Notes: generated by a model from the sequence alone, not told the origin. Counted from the stretch's first letter, positions 24,984 through 37,989 are shown. The stretch: 64,000 nt of DNA from Amaranthus tricolor (GCF_026212465.1 NC_080057.1:11088521-11152520); one strand, 5' to 3'. Translations and numbers: made by a program.

Positions 24984-26663
24984 TTAATAAAACGGGTTGC
25001 CACCTGAAAGCGTTATGTTTAATGTCGTCAACTCGACGCCTCTTATTGAATAATAAGACTCAAGCAGCGCAAAGAAAAGGGCTTCCTTACCATTAATTTT
25101 AGAACCGAAGAAGTAGTACTTTAGTCTTTGGCCATTCACCTTGAAAGTTCCTCTTTTACCACTCACCTCTAACGATTCATTTGGGTAGACTCTTATGATT
25201 GTGTATGGTCCCGACCACCTAGATCTTAGCTTAACCGAAAAGGGCTTTAGTCTAGCATTGAAGACTAAACTTGATCACCAACCGCAAAATCTCTTTTAAG
25301 GATTCACTTGTCATGTCAAGCTTTGGTCTTCTCTTTGTAAATCCGAGAGCTCTGATAACCATTGCGCCTAATCTTCTCGAGCTCGTTGATATCTAGTAAT
25401 CTCTTCTCACCGGCGGACTTGATGTCAAAGTTTGAAGCTTTCACCGCCCATAGTGTTTTTTGCTCTAGTTGCACGGGGAGGTGGCACGCTTCCCAAACAC
25501 AAGGCGGAAAGGAGTTGTGCCAATTAGAGTCTTGAATGCGGTTTGGTATGCCCAAAAAGCATCATTAAGCCTTTAAGAACAATGTTTCCTAGAACGATTC
25601 ACCATATTCTCATGAATGATCTTAATCTCCCTATTTGTGAACTTCACTTGCCTACTTGTAGGAGCATGATAGGGCAAGGCATATCCGTGGTGTGCTCCAT
25701 ATTTCTTTAAAAGGGCCTCAAAATTTTCTTCGACAAAGTGAGTACCATTAACAATAATCAGAATCTAAGGAATACTAGAACGAGTAAAGATTATGTCTCT
25801 AAAGAACTTGGTCACCACCATAACATCATTAGTTGGAGTAATAACTACTTCCACCCACTTAGAAATGTAATCACAAGCCACCAATGTATACTTATTCCCG
25901 CAAAAAGCTGGAATAGGACCTTGAAAATCAAACCCCTAATAACTGAAGATCTCTACTTCAAGGATGAAGTTGAGTGGCATCTCATCTATTTGGGAAAGAT
26001 TCCCAACCTTTTCCATCAATTACAAGCCTTAACAATATCTCGAGAGTTCCTATGTAAAGTAAGCCAATAGAATCCACATTCAAGAACCTTTGCCACGGTT
26101 TTAGATGAAGCGACATGACCACCGAATGGTAGGTTATTGCAATGAGCAAGAATCAACTCAAGCACCTCATCCGGAATACATCTCCTTATCATACCATCAG
26201 AACATTCATGAAACAAAGGAGGACCTTCCCAAAAGTACCTTTTGATAGCGTGGAAGAATTTGTTCTTCTCATATGGATTAAGGTTGTGAGGGGTGGTATC
26301 ACTTGCAAGATAGTTTACTAAATCGGCATACCAAGGATCACTTGAGAGGGTGAGAATAGAGAACAGTTGATCATCAGGAAATGAATCTTCAATGGGACAA
26401 CTTTCTCTAGAGGATTATAGTGTTACTCTAGAAAAATGATCATCAACAACATTTTCGGCCCCTTTCTTGTCTTTGGTTTCAAGATCAAACTCTTGAAGGA
26501 GTAGAATAAACTTATCAAATAATGTTTTGCATGTTTCTTGCCCAACAACTTTCGACCTAATGAGGTAGGATCGAAACTTCTCAATTGCAAAAACCACAGC
26601 TAACAATTCTTTCTCAGTGGTGGCACAGTTAACTTGTGTAGGTTCTATGGTTCTTCTAGCATA
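24984..26663 (-). pseudogene. Gypsy Pol of G, part 2: RNase H end to integrase
   Basis: On the minus strand from 26663: YARRTIEPTQVNCATTEKEL and LLQEFDLETKDKKGAENVV (RNase H end), PWYADLVNYL-type connection, the integrase zinc region (RRCIPDEV, HCNN..FGGH..SKT), integrase core, then AGEKRLLDINELEKIR and GTFKVNGQRLKYY (integrase C-terminus). Catalytic residues are eroded: the second Asp motif reads IVNGTHF, and the Glu motif reads RQVKFTNREIK with Lys at the Glu site. A TAA near 26417 is absent from the G' copy, which stays open for 229 codons. The upstream part resumes at 41391, beyond C2. Confidence 0.88.
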
Positions 26664-26975
26664 TACTAGTGGAAAAAACCTCATTTGCTGTGGTTTTTTG
26701 GCCATTATTTACTGTGGTTTTGGCCCCAAGCAATAGTGATAGCAGCAAATGGCCTATTTTAAATGCTGCGATTAAAAACCGCAGCAAAAAAGGGCATTAT
26801 TTGCTGCGGTCAACCCATAAGCGCAGCATATAAGGAGGAGTATTTGTTGCGGTCAGCCTCAAAACTGCAGCAAATAGTTAATACTATTTGCTGCGGTTTT
26901 GAGGCTGACCGCAGCAAATACTCCTCTTTATTTACTGCGGTTATGGGTTGACCACAGCAAATAGTTAGTATTTTT
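26664..26975. repeat. Left subterminal repeats of C2
   Basis: Strong palindromes, including TATTTGCTGCGGTTTTGAGG followed by its complement ending CCGCAGCAAATA (26882-26920), and a further inverted pair at 26790-26830. Same motif family as X. Confidence 0.88.
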
Positions 26976-27190
26976 TTTTCTTTTTTCGTTTTATACTATC
27001 AATAATCCAATAATAATGTATAATGTAATAATAATGATTAATCCAATAATCCAACGATAATCACAAATAATCACCAATAATCTCTTTGTAATCATAAATT
27101 CTCGATCGTATATATAATATAATATTATGTACGTACATATATATGTAATATACATTAAAGTCCTAAAAAATCTAAACTAATTACAATTTA
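26976..27190. other. 3' untranslated region of C2
   Basis: AT-rich; corresponds inverted to 12527-12820 of X, but the AT microsatellite is only about 12 bp here (near 27135-27150). Nothing else seen. Confidence 0.5.
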
Positions 27191-27483
27191 TCAACGACAA
27201 AAATTAGCAAGATACGCGGCAATCTTGTCTTTTAATTCGCGCATCTCTCCACTTCTCAGAGGGCGTGTTTCCCTCGGAATGTCGTATAAAACCAATAATA
27301 TAATATAAAATTAAAAGATTAATAAACATTAGATTTTACCAATAATAATAATTTAAGAACGTAACAATTACTTACGGCATCTATATTTTCGACTCCAAAC
27401 ACCTTCACGGATTTTATAATATCGTCCATGTACTTCAGCGTGAAGTAGCCGCAATCAATGGAAGTAGAAGATTGTTGAAAGCA
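27191..27483 (-). pseudogene. Ulp1-type protease exons 10-11 of C2
   Basis: Minus strand: exon 10 is 27483-27376, containing SIDCGYFTLKYMDDII with the catalytic Cys, and exon 11 is 27292-27191, ending IAAYLANFCR and TGA. The acceptor of exon 11 has changed from AG to TG (ttattg before gtttta), while C2' keeps AG. The rest of the gene is deleted. Confidence 0.85.
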
Positions 27484-27504
27484 CTAAGTAAAAATAGATG
27501 TTAA

Positions 27505-28449
27505 TACCAAAAAAGTTTCGAAACGCATAAAATCAAAACTTAACACGTAATTTCTAGCATATGACTATGATTTACAATTCTAACCACTTTAACACAATAA
27601 TATATACCAAATAGTGTTGTGTGTCAAGTTTCGTGCAAAACAAACAAAGTTACTTTATGCGCAAAAGTGCCAAAAACGCTTAAAAACCCTTAAAATCGCA
27701 ACTTAACACGTAATTTCTAGCATATGACTATGATTTTCAATTCTAACCACTTCAACACAATAATATATACCAAATAGTGTTGTGTGCCAAGTTTCGTGCA
27801 AAACATACCAAGTTTGAGCTACTTTATGTGCAAAAGTGTCAAAAATGCTAAAAAAACCCTTAAAATCGCAACATAACACGTAATTTCTAGCATAAGAAAA
27901 TGATTTTCAGTTCTAACCACTTCAACACAATAATATATACCAAATAATGTTGTGTGCCAAGTTTCGTGCAAATCAAACCAAGTTTGAGCTACTTTATGCG
28001 CAAAAGTGGCAAAAACGCTTAAAAACGCTTAAAATCGCAACTTAACACGTAATTTCTAGCATATGACAACGATTTTCAATTCTAACCACTTCAACACAAT
28101 CATATATACCAAATAATGTTGTGTGCCAAGTTTCATGCAAATTAAACCAAGTTTGAGCTACTTTATGCGCAAAAGTGGCAAAAACGCATAAAAACGTATA
28201 AAATTGCAACTTAACACGTAATTTGTAGCATATGACTATGATTTTCACTTCTAACCACTTCAACACAATAATACATACCAAATAGTGTTGTGTGATAAGT
28301 TTCGTGCAAAACAAACTAAGTTTGAGCTACTTTATGCGCAAAAGTGGGCAAAATGCTTAAAAACGCATAAAATCCTAACTTAACACGTAATTTCTAGCAT
28401 ATGACTACGATTTTCAATTCTAACCACTTCAACACAATAATATATACCA
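27505..28449 (-). repeat. 169-bp array of C2
   Basis: The marker aacacaata falls at 27591, 27754, 27924, 28093, 28262 and 28431, spacing 163, 170, 169, 169 and 169 bp. Units are diverged from each other more than in X. After the small LTR the array resumes at 28848-28990. Confidence 0.92.
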
Positions 28450-28847
28450 TGTTTGATCTAACAATATCAAACCAAGAAACAACAAAAGAGGGCAGTTAAG
28501 GACAGCACCCTACCCGTTGACCAGCCTACCTTGCCGCGTGGTTTGAGACTTAACCAAGGATAACTATAGCCAAACAACCATGGAAACGTGATCTCCATAC
28601 ATGGACCAAGCCACCAAAGCCCCAGAACCATGAATGTGGTGCACACAGCTCACTAGGATACGAGCGCAAGATGGGCCAGTCACTGATCAGTGCTGATTAG
28701 TGCCAAGTGTTCTGGTTTTTAATTTTTGTTTTAAGAAGCATATTGTATAGCAGGTGATGTTTATAGCCGTTAGCTAGCTAGAAACCTATAAATAGAGGTT
28801 GTCTCTCATGTATGTGAATTCAGTTTTGTGATTAATAAGAATTCTCA
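28450..28847 (+). mobile_element. Small solo LTR or TRIM-like element in the C2 array
   Basis: The segment starts TGTTTGATC and ends AATTCTCA, with a TATA box (ctataaatag near 28788) followed by tgtctctcatgtatgtg and gtgattaataagaattc. That is the usual U3-R-U5 look of a plus-strand plant LTR. It is 398 bp. No target duplication is visible, and about 55 bp of the host array unit is missing at the site, so the insertion was imprecise or later trimmed. Confidence 0.65.
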
Positions 28848-28990
28848 CTTTATACGCAAAAGTGCAAAAAACGCTTAAAAAACTTTTAAATCGCAACTTA
28901 ACACATGATTTCTAGCATATGACTATGATTTAGAATTCTAATCACTTCAACACAATAATATATACCAAATAGTGTTGTGTGCCAAGTTTC

Positions 28991-29664
28991 GAACACGCAT
29001 GAATCTTCTGGTACTCTAAGCCGAAAGGACACATGAACTTTTTGGCATAATATGTCGACTTAGGAAGTTCATTTCCGTCAGGAAGCATCTCACCTAACGC
29101 TTCTAATAACATTGTGAAACTAACGTCACTCCAATTGAACTTTGACTTAATGTTGAAAATTTTCAACATTGCTGTTAGTTTGGTGAACTTTGTACATCCA
29201 GGGTACAAAGGCTTTTGAAAAGCCTATGTCAACAACTCAAAAACACGAGGACATTTTACTAACTCCTCCTCAACTCCCTCCATCCTCTCATCAACACGAT
29301 CCACATCCTTATCGACATTCTCTTCATCTGTCTCATACCCATCAACATGATCTACTACATCCTCATTGACATCGGCCACATTATTGACGTCCTCAACAAC
29401 ACTTTTCTCTTTGTAAACTCCCTCCTTACCATGCCAAACCCAAACATGATATTGAGGCCTAAACCCACGTTGAAGTATGTGCTCCCTAAGGATATCAACA
29501 CTATCTACCTTTGATACATTGCCACAACTGACACATGGGCAATAAAAACCAACTCCCCCCGTCCTCACTTGATGTTCAACCGCAATACTACAATATTCTA
29601 ATACGCCATCAATAAATTCCGACGATTCAATGCTTCCATACATGCAAGAACGATCTTTTGTCAT
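28991..29664 (-). pseudogene. TNP2 transposase N-terminus of C2, truncated
   Basis: The start codon is at 29662-29664 (TKDRSCMYGSIESSEF). It runs like X through the acidic linker, hits TAG at 29224-29226 (GAG in X), then resumes to STYYAKKFMCPFGLEYQKIH and stops matching after the Cys at about 28992. There it is fused directly to the 169-bp array (cgaaacttggcac). About 220 of roughly 1000 residues remain, without the TNP2 core, so it cannot be an active transposase. Confidence 0.9.
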
Positions 29665-30647
29665 CCTAATTAGTGTGATTAATTAATTCAAAACAAAATT
29701 AATACACAAATTTTAAACATATATACTTAACAAACCCTAATGAAGCAAAAAATTAAGTAATTATCATTCATTTAAACCTAGTTAACCCAAATAATAATAC
29801 AATGTTTTTTAAACTTTCCAAATGATGTTTATTGTACTAACCATAATTAATATTTATATATATTAACAACATATAAAAACAACAAAAATAAAATCACATT
29901 ATTCATAAACTTGGACAACTAATGAACATTCATATCAACAACTCATTCATTTAACCATAAACAACCCTAATTGTACCTAATTTACAAACTAGAAAAAAAA
30001 TTATGATAAATTTAAAACTTAAAAACCACACACTTTCATAAATAAAATTAAGAAATTACTTAAAAATATAACAAAACATGATATATATGATAACTTTAAA
30101 ACTTAAAAACAACAACAACATACACATTCATAAAGTATGATAAATTTAAACCTAATTTACAAAATCAAAATGAAAAGGATACCTTAAATATCGTGGGTTT
30201 TGGTGGGTTGTGTATAACCTATACAATGAAAAAAAAATTAGTATAAAAAACTAAATTCCTAAAACATAATAAAGGTTGAAGAACTTATATTAAGCTTAAA
30301 AAAAATAATACCTTGAAGAAGAACAAGACTAAGCCCTAATTTCGTGGGTTTTTGAAGGAAGCAACAATGGTGGGTTTCAAATGTTAAAGAAAAAGAAAAA
30401 GAACGAAAATGGTGGGTTTAGGTTGAAATGTTCGTTGGGTATGCGAAACTGAAGGAAGCAACAGTACAACGATGAAGAAGACAAACGAATTTGAACACGA
30501 CAGACAGTACAACGATGAAGAAGCAACATTAGCAATGTGCGAAAATGGTGGGTTTTTGAACGAATAGAACAGTAGCTATTGATACAACAGGTCTGCGAAA
30601 ATGGTGGGTTTTAGGAGGGCTTTTGATACAACAGTAAGTGTGAAATG
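29665..30647 (-). other. Leader region of C2
   Basis: AT-rich, then gaagaag/gtgggttt-rich text (30190-30640) matching the leader of the other CACTA copies. No gene seen. The Copia element is inserted at its upstream end, with gcctg duplicated. Confidence 0.55.
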
Positions 30648-30652
30648 GCCTG

Positions 30653-31837
30653 TGTTGAAATACACGAAGATGGTCGAATGCAACAAGAGGGGGGGTGAAT
30701 TGTTGTGTATCTAGCTTTACTTCGTTTTTCTTCTAATTTGCGGAATTTTAACAATCAAAATAAAGCTTAAACTTAAAAAGCAAAAGATAAAAAGGAGACA
30801 AAGATTTTACGTGGAAACCTTCTTGGCCTAATAAGAAGGAAAACCACGACCCCCGGGATTTCGAAATTCTCACTATGTTTTAGGCAATCAAATACAATTA
30901 CATAAAACAGTTTGCTTCACTTGAAGCTTCTCTACTCTAGGACTAATTCTCTTTCTCTACTTTCTCCTTCTCTTTCTCTTCTCACGTTTCACTTCTCTAT
31001 TCCCTTAGACTTCTCATAAGTCTAATTACAACAAATCACTCAATAACCCTTACAAGGCCAATTCTCAAGAGGATAAAAATTAAAATAATTACTTAAGAAA
31101 AACATAATAAATTAATTGGCATCTAAAAAAAGAAAATATTTTTCTTAAATGATCTCCCTTTAATGGACACTCTTGGATCCCCTCACGGTTTGAGCAAAGT
31201 TCCTCCTATTTATAGTGGGAACAACCAGCAGTTACCTTAGACACACCTCCCACTATGATCCACGTTCTCAAAACAAAAGGATAGTGGAATAGCCAAAAAA
31301 TAAATGACCGGCTGTCATTTGCTCAGAGAGAAAATCAGTTTCCTTAAGCTAAAAATAGCATAGGAGGTAAAAACACAAGATCCTAAAAAATAGGAGATCT
31401 TAATCTTAAGAAGAAAAAGTCTTGGGCTATTTTTAGATAACCTAAAAATGGTTTAGCAAATTAACTTACTAATTAATTTAAGCAACTAATTTAAGATTTA
31501 ACCGTTTACATCAACTAAAACCAGAATAATAAAATAACTGCAATTTTCCAGTCGATGTTTTTCTCCAGACCTGCTACGTAGGAACAACGTACTGTCTCCA
31601 GCTTCAACTTCTGTTAGATTATTCATTTTAGGAACAGAAGACTGTCTGTCAACCTTTAACCTCCTAAGCACTTATCTAACTTCTTGAATATTTTAAGACA
31701 CGTACAACTTCCACGAACCAAGTCATAGGCTTCATCAACGATTTCAACAAAATCGGATATTCACCTACAAAACAATCTCTAAAATATGTTTGTTTACTTT
31801 AAAAGTGAAGTCATCATCAAAACCTTAAGAGCCAACA
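30653..31837 (-). repeat. 3' LTR of the Copia element (left on the plus strand)
   Basis: 1185 bp with terminal TGTTG/CAACA. A TATA box, TATAAATA on the minus strand, lies at 31207-31214. Differences from the other LTR are mainly transitions. Confidence 0.96.
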
Positions 31838-31855
31838 AATTCCCCCTTTTTGATG
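31838..31855 (-). other. Polypurine tract of the Copia element
   Basis: The minus strand reads caaaaagggggaatt immediately before the LTR. A second copy with the same core (caaaagggggaag) lies at 32310-32327. Multiple polypurine tracts are described for Sireviruses. Confidence 0.85.
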
Positions 31856-32597
31856 ATGACAAACTTTATAAACAAACTTAAGTAAACTAGAGTAAAACAA
31901 ATTTCTTAGAGCATACTAGAGACTAAAGCAACTCTAAATAACTTAGTAAATCAATTTGTTACAACATAATTTACCAAGCATACATAAACCAACTTACTCT
32001 ATAAAAACATAATATCAAATATGTTTTAAAAATTTCAAAAATAATTAAAACTAAAACAAACTAAAATAAAATAGACTAAAACATAAATTATTAAGTATTT
32101 TTCAAAAGAAACAAAGAAACAACAAAGAAACAACTTTAAAAAAATTAATCAAAACAATTAATCATAATATCCATAAAAACTTTATATCACACAGATGATC
32201 AGATTTCTAAGCTATCATAAACACAACACATTAACTTCCATAAAAAGCAATATCAAGATAAGTACTGATATGTACTGTATATTCACAGCTCCTCTTAACT
32301 TTGTGCATAATCTTCCCCCTTTTGGCATCAATCAAAAAGAAATTGGGGTTATCAAACCTCAGCACAAACCATATAGATTTGTCGGTGATAAAAGCAAGAG
32401 ACAATAATAAAAGTAAGCACCATAAAAAGCAATCAAATCTGCATAGTGTTAATCATCACAGACCAGAAAATAAAAACAAAAGAAAGAAATGTAGTACTTG
32501 TTCAAATACAAACTTGTACCCCAGATGGTACAAAGAAAAGTGAAATTGTTTGATTAGTGTTACAGCCAACAAATCATGAAAAACATGGGAAGAGGAA

Positions 32598-34260
32598 TCA
32601 GGGAGCAGTCTCTTCTTCATCGATGAACTCAGTCTGTACTTCCACTGTGTCCAGCTTAGCACCAAGACGGCTCTCCATCTGGTTAAGCTGATCAACAATT
32701 GAAGCAAGTGAGACTCGAATTTCGTCTTGAAAAGCAGTGAATAGAGACTGTAGGTCAAGGAGCTTGGAGAGAATGAGATTTGAAGAAGCTGCAGGAACAG
32801 AATCAGGGTTACCACAACTATTACCTGGTGAAGACTGAGATGGTGGTGGTGTAAAGTGAATAGGTGATTGAGGTGGTGATGGATTGTGATGTGGTGGTGA
32901 TGTGGTTGGCTTGGGAGAGGGAGATTATTCGATGTAGACTCAGGCATGGTCTCAAATATGGTATCATCAACCATTGTAGCCTTACGTTTCGAGGCTAACC
33001 TCCTACTCTTCCTCTGAACAGATTTAGCGTTTCTCCTCAATGCTATCACAGTCTCTTCATCACTTGAATCATTACAGAGATTGTGATAAGCATCTACTCC
33101 TTCCTGTTCTGCTTCCCCCTTACTAGCTTCTCCATCCTGTTCCCCTTTTTCTTCTCTTTCAATTTTATCAGTGGGAACAGGTCCTTGCTCCGTTTCCTCT
33201 TTTTCTTCCTGTTCTTCTTCCCTCAATTTTTCTTCTTCTATTTCAACCTCTTCTTCTTCAGAACCAACTTCAACTTCCTCCTCTAAATAATGTATTAACA
33301 TCCCTTCATCAGTTAATTTTAAGTGCAAATTTTGTAAACACTTTGCACCTATCTTCATGTTGGGTCCCATTGGGAACTCCAACCCTTCCAAAGGGACATC
33401 AAATTTTTTGAAAATACAGGTCAGCAATCCTCCATAACCAACAAAAATTTTCTTCTCAATACAATCAGACAAATGAGATATCATCAAAGATGGAAAATTT
33501 ATCTTTATGTGATTAGCCATGCAGTAAATCAATGTAGCATCACGTAAACTTACTTCACTCCTTTTGGAGTTTCTTGGCAAAATAAATCTTCGTGCAATAT
33601 TGTACAGTAATTTATGCAGAGGATTCAAAATGTTATGGCTTATTTTCCCTCTTCTTTGCTCAATCCCTAAAAATTTTAAAACTGTTTTTTCATTTATCCC
33701 AGAAAATACTATTTTTGAACCAACGTAGTAAGTATCAAACCCAACATTAGGAACATTAAACCATTCCCCCTGCAATGCACTATGAAATTCTATTTTGATA
33801 TTCTTGACAGTACTAGAACACATCCCACAATCATTTGAGAAATTTGAAATAAATTCTCGCATAAGATTTGGAAAATGGAATTGCAACTAAAATTTGACAT
33901 CAAAACTTCCCATTCTTGATGTTGCAAAATGTCATGCAGTTGAGGAAAATGGGTAGAGTCATACCAGTATTTTTCGAGTCCGAAACCAACAGACATTTCT
34001 TTTGAGATTTCTTCAGCACTATTAGGGTCACTATGCTTCGAACGTTTGACTACTTTGGAGGATGAACCACTTGAGATCTTGCGTTTGGTACTGGTAGGTT
34101 CAGTAGTATGTTTGAGTGATTCTTTTGTGGTTTCTGAGGTTGTGGGTGGCGCAGCATCTAGTAATGGTGGAGGATGAACCACTTTTAGAGGTTGTGGCTG
34201 GGTATGTGTACGAGATTTAGGGGTTTTCTTGCCTGATTTTGAAGATCTTGGGGTTTTCAT
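32598..34260 (-). pseudogene. Extra 3' ORF of the Copia element (env-position protein), broken
   Basis: Starts at 34258-34260 with a basic, Ser/Pro-rich N-terminus (KTPRSSKSGKKTPKSR), then FGLEKYWYDS and a central domain (FPNLMREFISNF, VLKFLG, SLRDATLIYCMAN). That domain resembles a plant-transposon protein domain of unknown function (PF20167-like). A long Glu-rich tract and a basic cluster (RKSRRLASKRK) follow. The C-terminus is heptad-like and predicted coiled coil, in a different frame, ending at stop 32598-32600. Frameshifts lie near 33885 and near 32930. I see no clear signal peptide or membrane segment, so an envelope role is not supported. Function unknown. Confidence 0.7.
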
Positions 34261-34754
34261 TTTGAATTTTTGAAAAAGGCTGAGAGAAAAGAAGGAGAAC
34301 GGTTTCTTGAGGAACAGGAAGATGTATGCGTGTGATGATGTACGGTGACAGCTTTTAAAATTTTTGAAATGACGGTTACCTTAAGTCCCATCTCATCAAT
34401 GCCTTCATCATTACTTGTGATTTGGAAGGATCATATGAAGAAATAAAAACCGTTTCCCATATTTTTTATTGATTTATGTTGACTATATATAAAAATGAAG
34501 AACAAAATTATGAAATATTAAATTATAAAAAGAATGGATTATGATATTATAAAATATTATATGAAGAGAACTACGAACATACTGCTTTGGTCTGATCAAC
34601 TTAACAACATACAAACGAGAAGACATTCATAGTACAAACTTTGTTAAGTGTTTACCTGATCCATTAAATAAATGATTCTCAATCAAGATATTGAGGTTGA
34701 TTCCTGACCTTTTTCATTCTCATGATGCTCATAGGGAATTTCATGCAACCAGCT

Positions 34755-37700
34755 TTAGTGGAGCTTGATCATACCAAGTTTCAATCTCATCTTTTCATAT
34801 TGTTCCCTTGAAAGTGGTTTGGTCAGAATATCTGCAACTTGTTCATTTGTATTAACATGCTTTAATATAATATTTTTGTTTTCTACATTATCCTTAAGAA
34901 AATGATGTCTAATATGTATATGTTTAGCTCGTGAGTGATGACACTGGATCTTTAGATATACATATGGCACTGGTATTATCACAATAAATAGGAATGCATT
35001 CAATTTTAATACCAAAATCTCTTAGTTACTGTTTTATCCAAAGCATTTGGGAACAGCAGGCTGCTGCTGCTACGTATTCAGCTTCGGTTGTGGATAATGC
35101 AACCGTGTTTTGTTTCTTGGAACTCCATGAAACTAAACATGAGCCAAGAAATTGTACCATACCTGACGTGCTTTTTCTATTAACTAGATCACCTGCATAA
35201 TCTGCATCACTAAAGCCTTTTAAATCATAAACATCACTTTTAGGATAAAATAGGGACAAGTCGTCTGTTCCCTTCAAATATCTTAAAATCCGTTTTACTG
35301 CTGTGAGATGTGATTCTTTGGGGTTGGACTGAAATCTAGCACATAAACCAACACTAAATGAAATATCGGGTCTACTTGCAGTTAGATATAATAGGGAACC
35401 TATCATGCCTCGATACATTGTTTGATCTACGTTAGTTCCTTTTAGGTCTTCATCTAATCTAACATTTGTAGCCATGGGTGTATGGTTGGTTTTAGCGTTG
35501 TTTAGCCTATACTTCTTAAGAAGTTCTTTTATGTATTTTTGTTGATGAATTAAAATACCATTTTCAGTTTGTTTAATTTGCAAACCAAGGAAGAAATTTA
35601 GTTCTCCCATCATGCTCATTTCAAATTCTGTGCCCATAAGGTTGGCAAATTCTTTACATAACAAATCATTGGTCGCACCAAAAATAATATCATCAACATA
35701 AATTTGAACAACCAAAATATCATAACATTTATTCTTAAAGAATAAGGTTTTATCAATTTTTCCTCTAATAAAGTTATTTTGTATCAAAAACTTTGACAAT
35801 CTTTCATACCATTGCCTAGGAGCTTGCTTCAAGCCATATAAAGCTTTGTCAAGCTTGTAGACATGATCAGGACAAGAGGTATTCTCAAAACCTGGGGGTT
35901 GTTCAACAAAAACTTCTTCATCAAGAAATCCATTTAAGAAAGCACATTTCACATCCATTTGATATAACTTAAAGTTCATAAATGCAGCAAAACAAATTAA
36001 AATTCTAATAGCCTCTAACCTTGCTACCGGAGCAAATGTCTCGGTGTAATCAATACCTTCTTGTTGATTATACCCTTTGACCACGAGTCTTGCTTTGTTT
36101 CTTACAATTATTCTATGCTCATCTAGCTTATTCCGAAATACCCATTACAAACCAATTACCTTCTTGTGTTTTGGTTTGGGTTCCAAGTGCCATACCTTAT
36201 TTCTTTCAAATTCATTTAATTCATCTTGCATGGCTACTATCCATTCGGAATCCTTTAGAGCTTCTTTGTGATTTTTGGGTTCAAGTGATGATAGAAACGC
36301 AAAATGTGCAAAAAAGTTTCTCATTTGAGATCTAGTTTGTGTTCCTTTATTCAAATCACTTATAATCAAATCAAGAGGATGATAACTTTGATATTTCCAA
36401 GGCTTGGGCACAAATTCTCTTAAGGGAACAGTAGCAGGTTCTGGCTCAACAGCTTGATTGGCATTTTGTTCAGCTACTGGATCATTTTGCTCATCTGCGG
36501 GAACATCTGAATTGGGAACAGTTTGCTGGTCCAGTTGTGCTGGCAGTTCCTGGACTTGGTCAGTTTCTTCTTCGTCTTCTTTTATTAGCTGTTCACCTAC
36601 TGTTCCTTGATCTTGCACCTTTATTTCTTCATCATCTTCTAAATTTGCTAGACCTATTTTGACTTTGTTTATTTCCTGTTCACTTGTTGAAAAGTTAGTT
36701 TCATCAAAGATTATGTGAACGGATTTCTCCACGCACATTGTTCTCTTATTATAAACTCTGTAAGCTTTGCTATGTGATGAATAACCGACAAATACTGCTT
36801 CATCACTTCTTTCATCAAATTTACCTATATTTCGTTTTCCATTTACATGAACAAAGCATTTGCATCCAAATACACGAAAATAGGAAATATTTGGTTTAAC
36901 ACCTTTAAGCAATTCATAGGGTGTTTTAGAAGTGATTGGTATTATTAATACACGATTCAAAGTATAGCATGCAGTATTGACGGCCTCGGCCCAAAAATTT
37001 CTAGGTAGACCACTAGCAATCAACATAGTCCTGGCCATTTCTTCTAGGGTTCTATTTTTCCTTTCTACCACTCCATTTTGTTGTGGTGTTCTAGGAGCGG
37101 AAAAATTGTGATTTATACCATGTTCATTACAATAATTCATAAAGTTTTAATTTTCAAATTCTTTGCCATGATCTGATCTTATGTGAACAATTAGATTATT
37201 GGTAGATTTTTGTATTTTGTTAGCAAAAGAAACAAACTCATCAAAAGTTTCATCTTTGCTTACTAAAAATAGGGTCCAAGTAAATCTACTGTAGTCATCA
37301 ACTATGACAAACACATATCTTTTGCCACTACGGCTTTGTGTTCTCATAGGTCCGCATAGATCCATATGAATTAATTCTAATGGTCTAGAGGTAGTCATCA
37401 GATACTTTGATTTAAAGGATGACCACACTTGTTTTCCTTTAGCACAAGGATCACAAATTTCATTTTTGAAGAATTTTATTGCTGGTAATCCTCTTACTAG
37501 GTCTTTTGATCTTAAAGTGTTAATCAATGAATAGCTAGCATGACCTAGACGCTTGTGCCAAAGCAGTGGGTCTTCTTCTATAACGCTTAAACACGTTAGA
37601 CTGGTTTTGGGAACAGTGTCCAGGTCCACAAAATAAGTGTTCCCTTTTCTGATTCCCTCAAGCACAGGGTCTCCTGTGTTGTTCCTAGAAATTATGCATC

Positions 37701-37983
37701 GTTCAGAAGTAAACTTAACAGAGTTACCTTTGTCACAAAATTGAGAAATACTTAAAAGATTGTGTTTTAAATTCTCGACTAAAAATACATTGTCAATGGC
37801 ATGGGAACTTGACCTTCCAACCTTTCCTTTGGCGATTATCTCACCCTTCATATTATCACCGAAGGTTACAGTTCCTCCATCATATGCTTCAAGTGAGAGA
37901 AATTTAGATTTGTCACCCGTCATGTGCTTGGAACACCCACTGTCGAGATACCATGAGTTGTTCCCCCTCACTTGAACCTGCAC
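34755..37983 (-). pseudogene. Copia Pol: protease, integrase, RT, RNase H, broken
   Basis: Minus strand. Protease active site is WYLDSGCSKHMTG (near 37930). GAG-pre-integrase is LLWHKRLGHAS. Integrase core shows HMDLCGPMRT, IVDDYSRFTWT and SDHGKEFEN, then GVVERKNRTLEEMAR with the catalytic Glu. RT has [22 protein letters not shown] and YVDDIIFG (near 35700). RNase H has [10 protein letters not shown] and [11 protein letters not shown], and the end is VADILTKPLSREQ. Stops are TAA at 37147-37149, 36145-36147 and 35026-35028, all in the same frame as Gag, plus a frameshift near 34955 that splits the RNase H end. Domain content is complete, so decay is by point mutation only. Confidence 0.95.
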
Positions 37984-37989
37984 AGCAAA

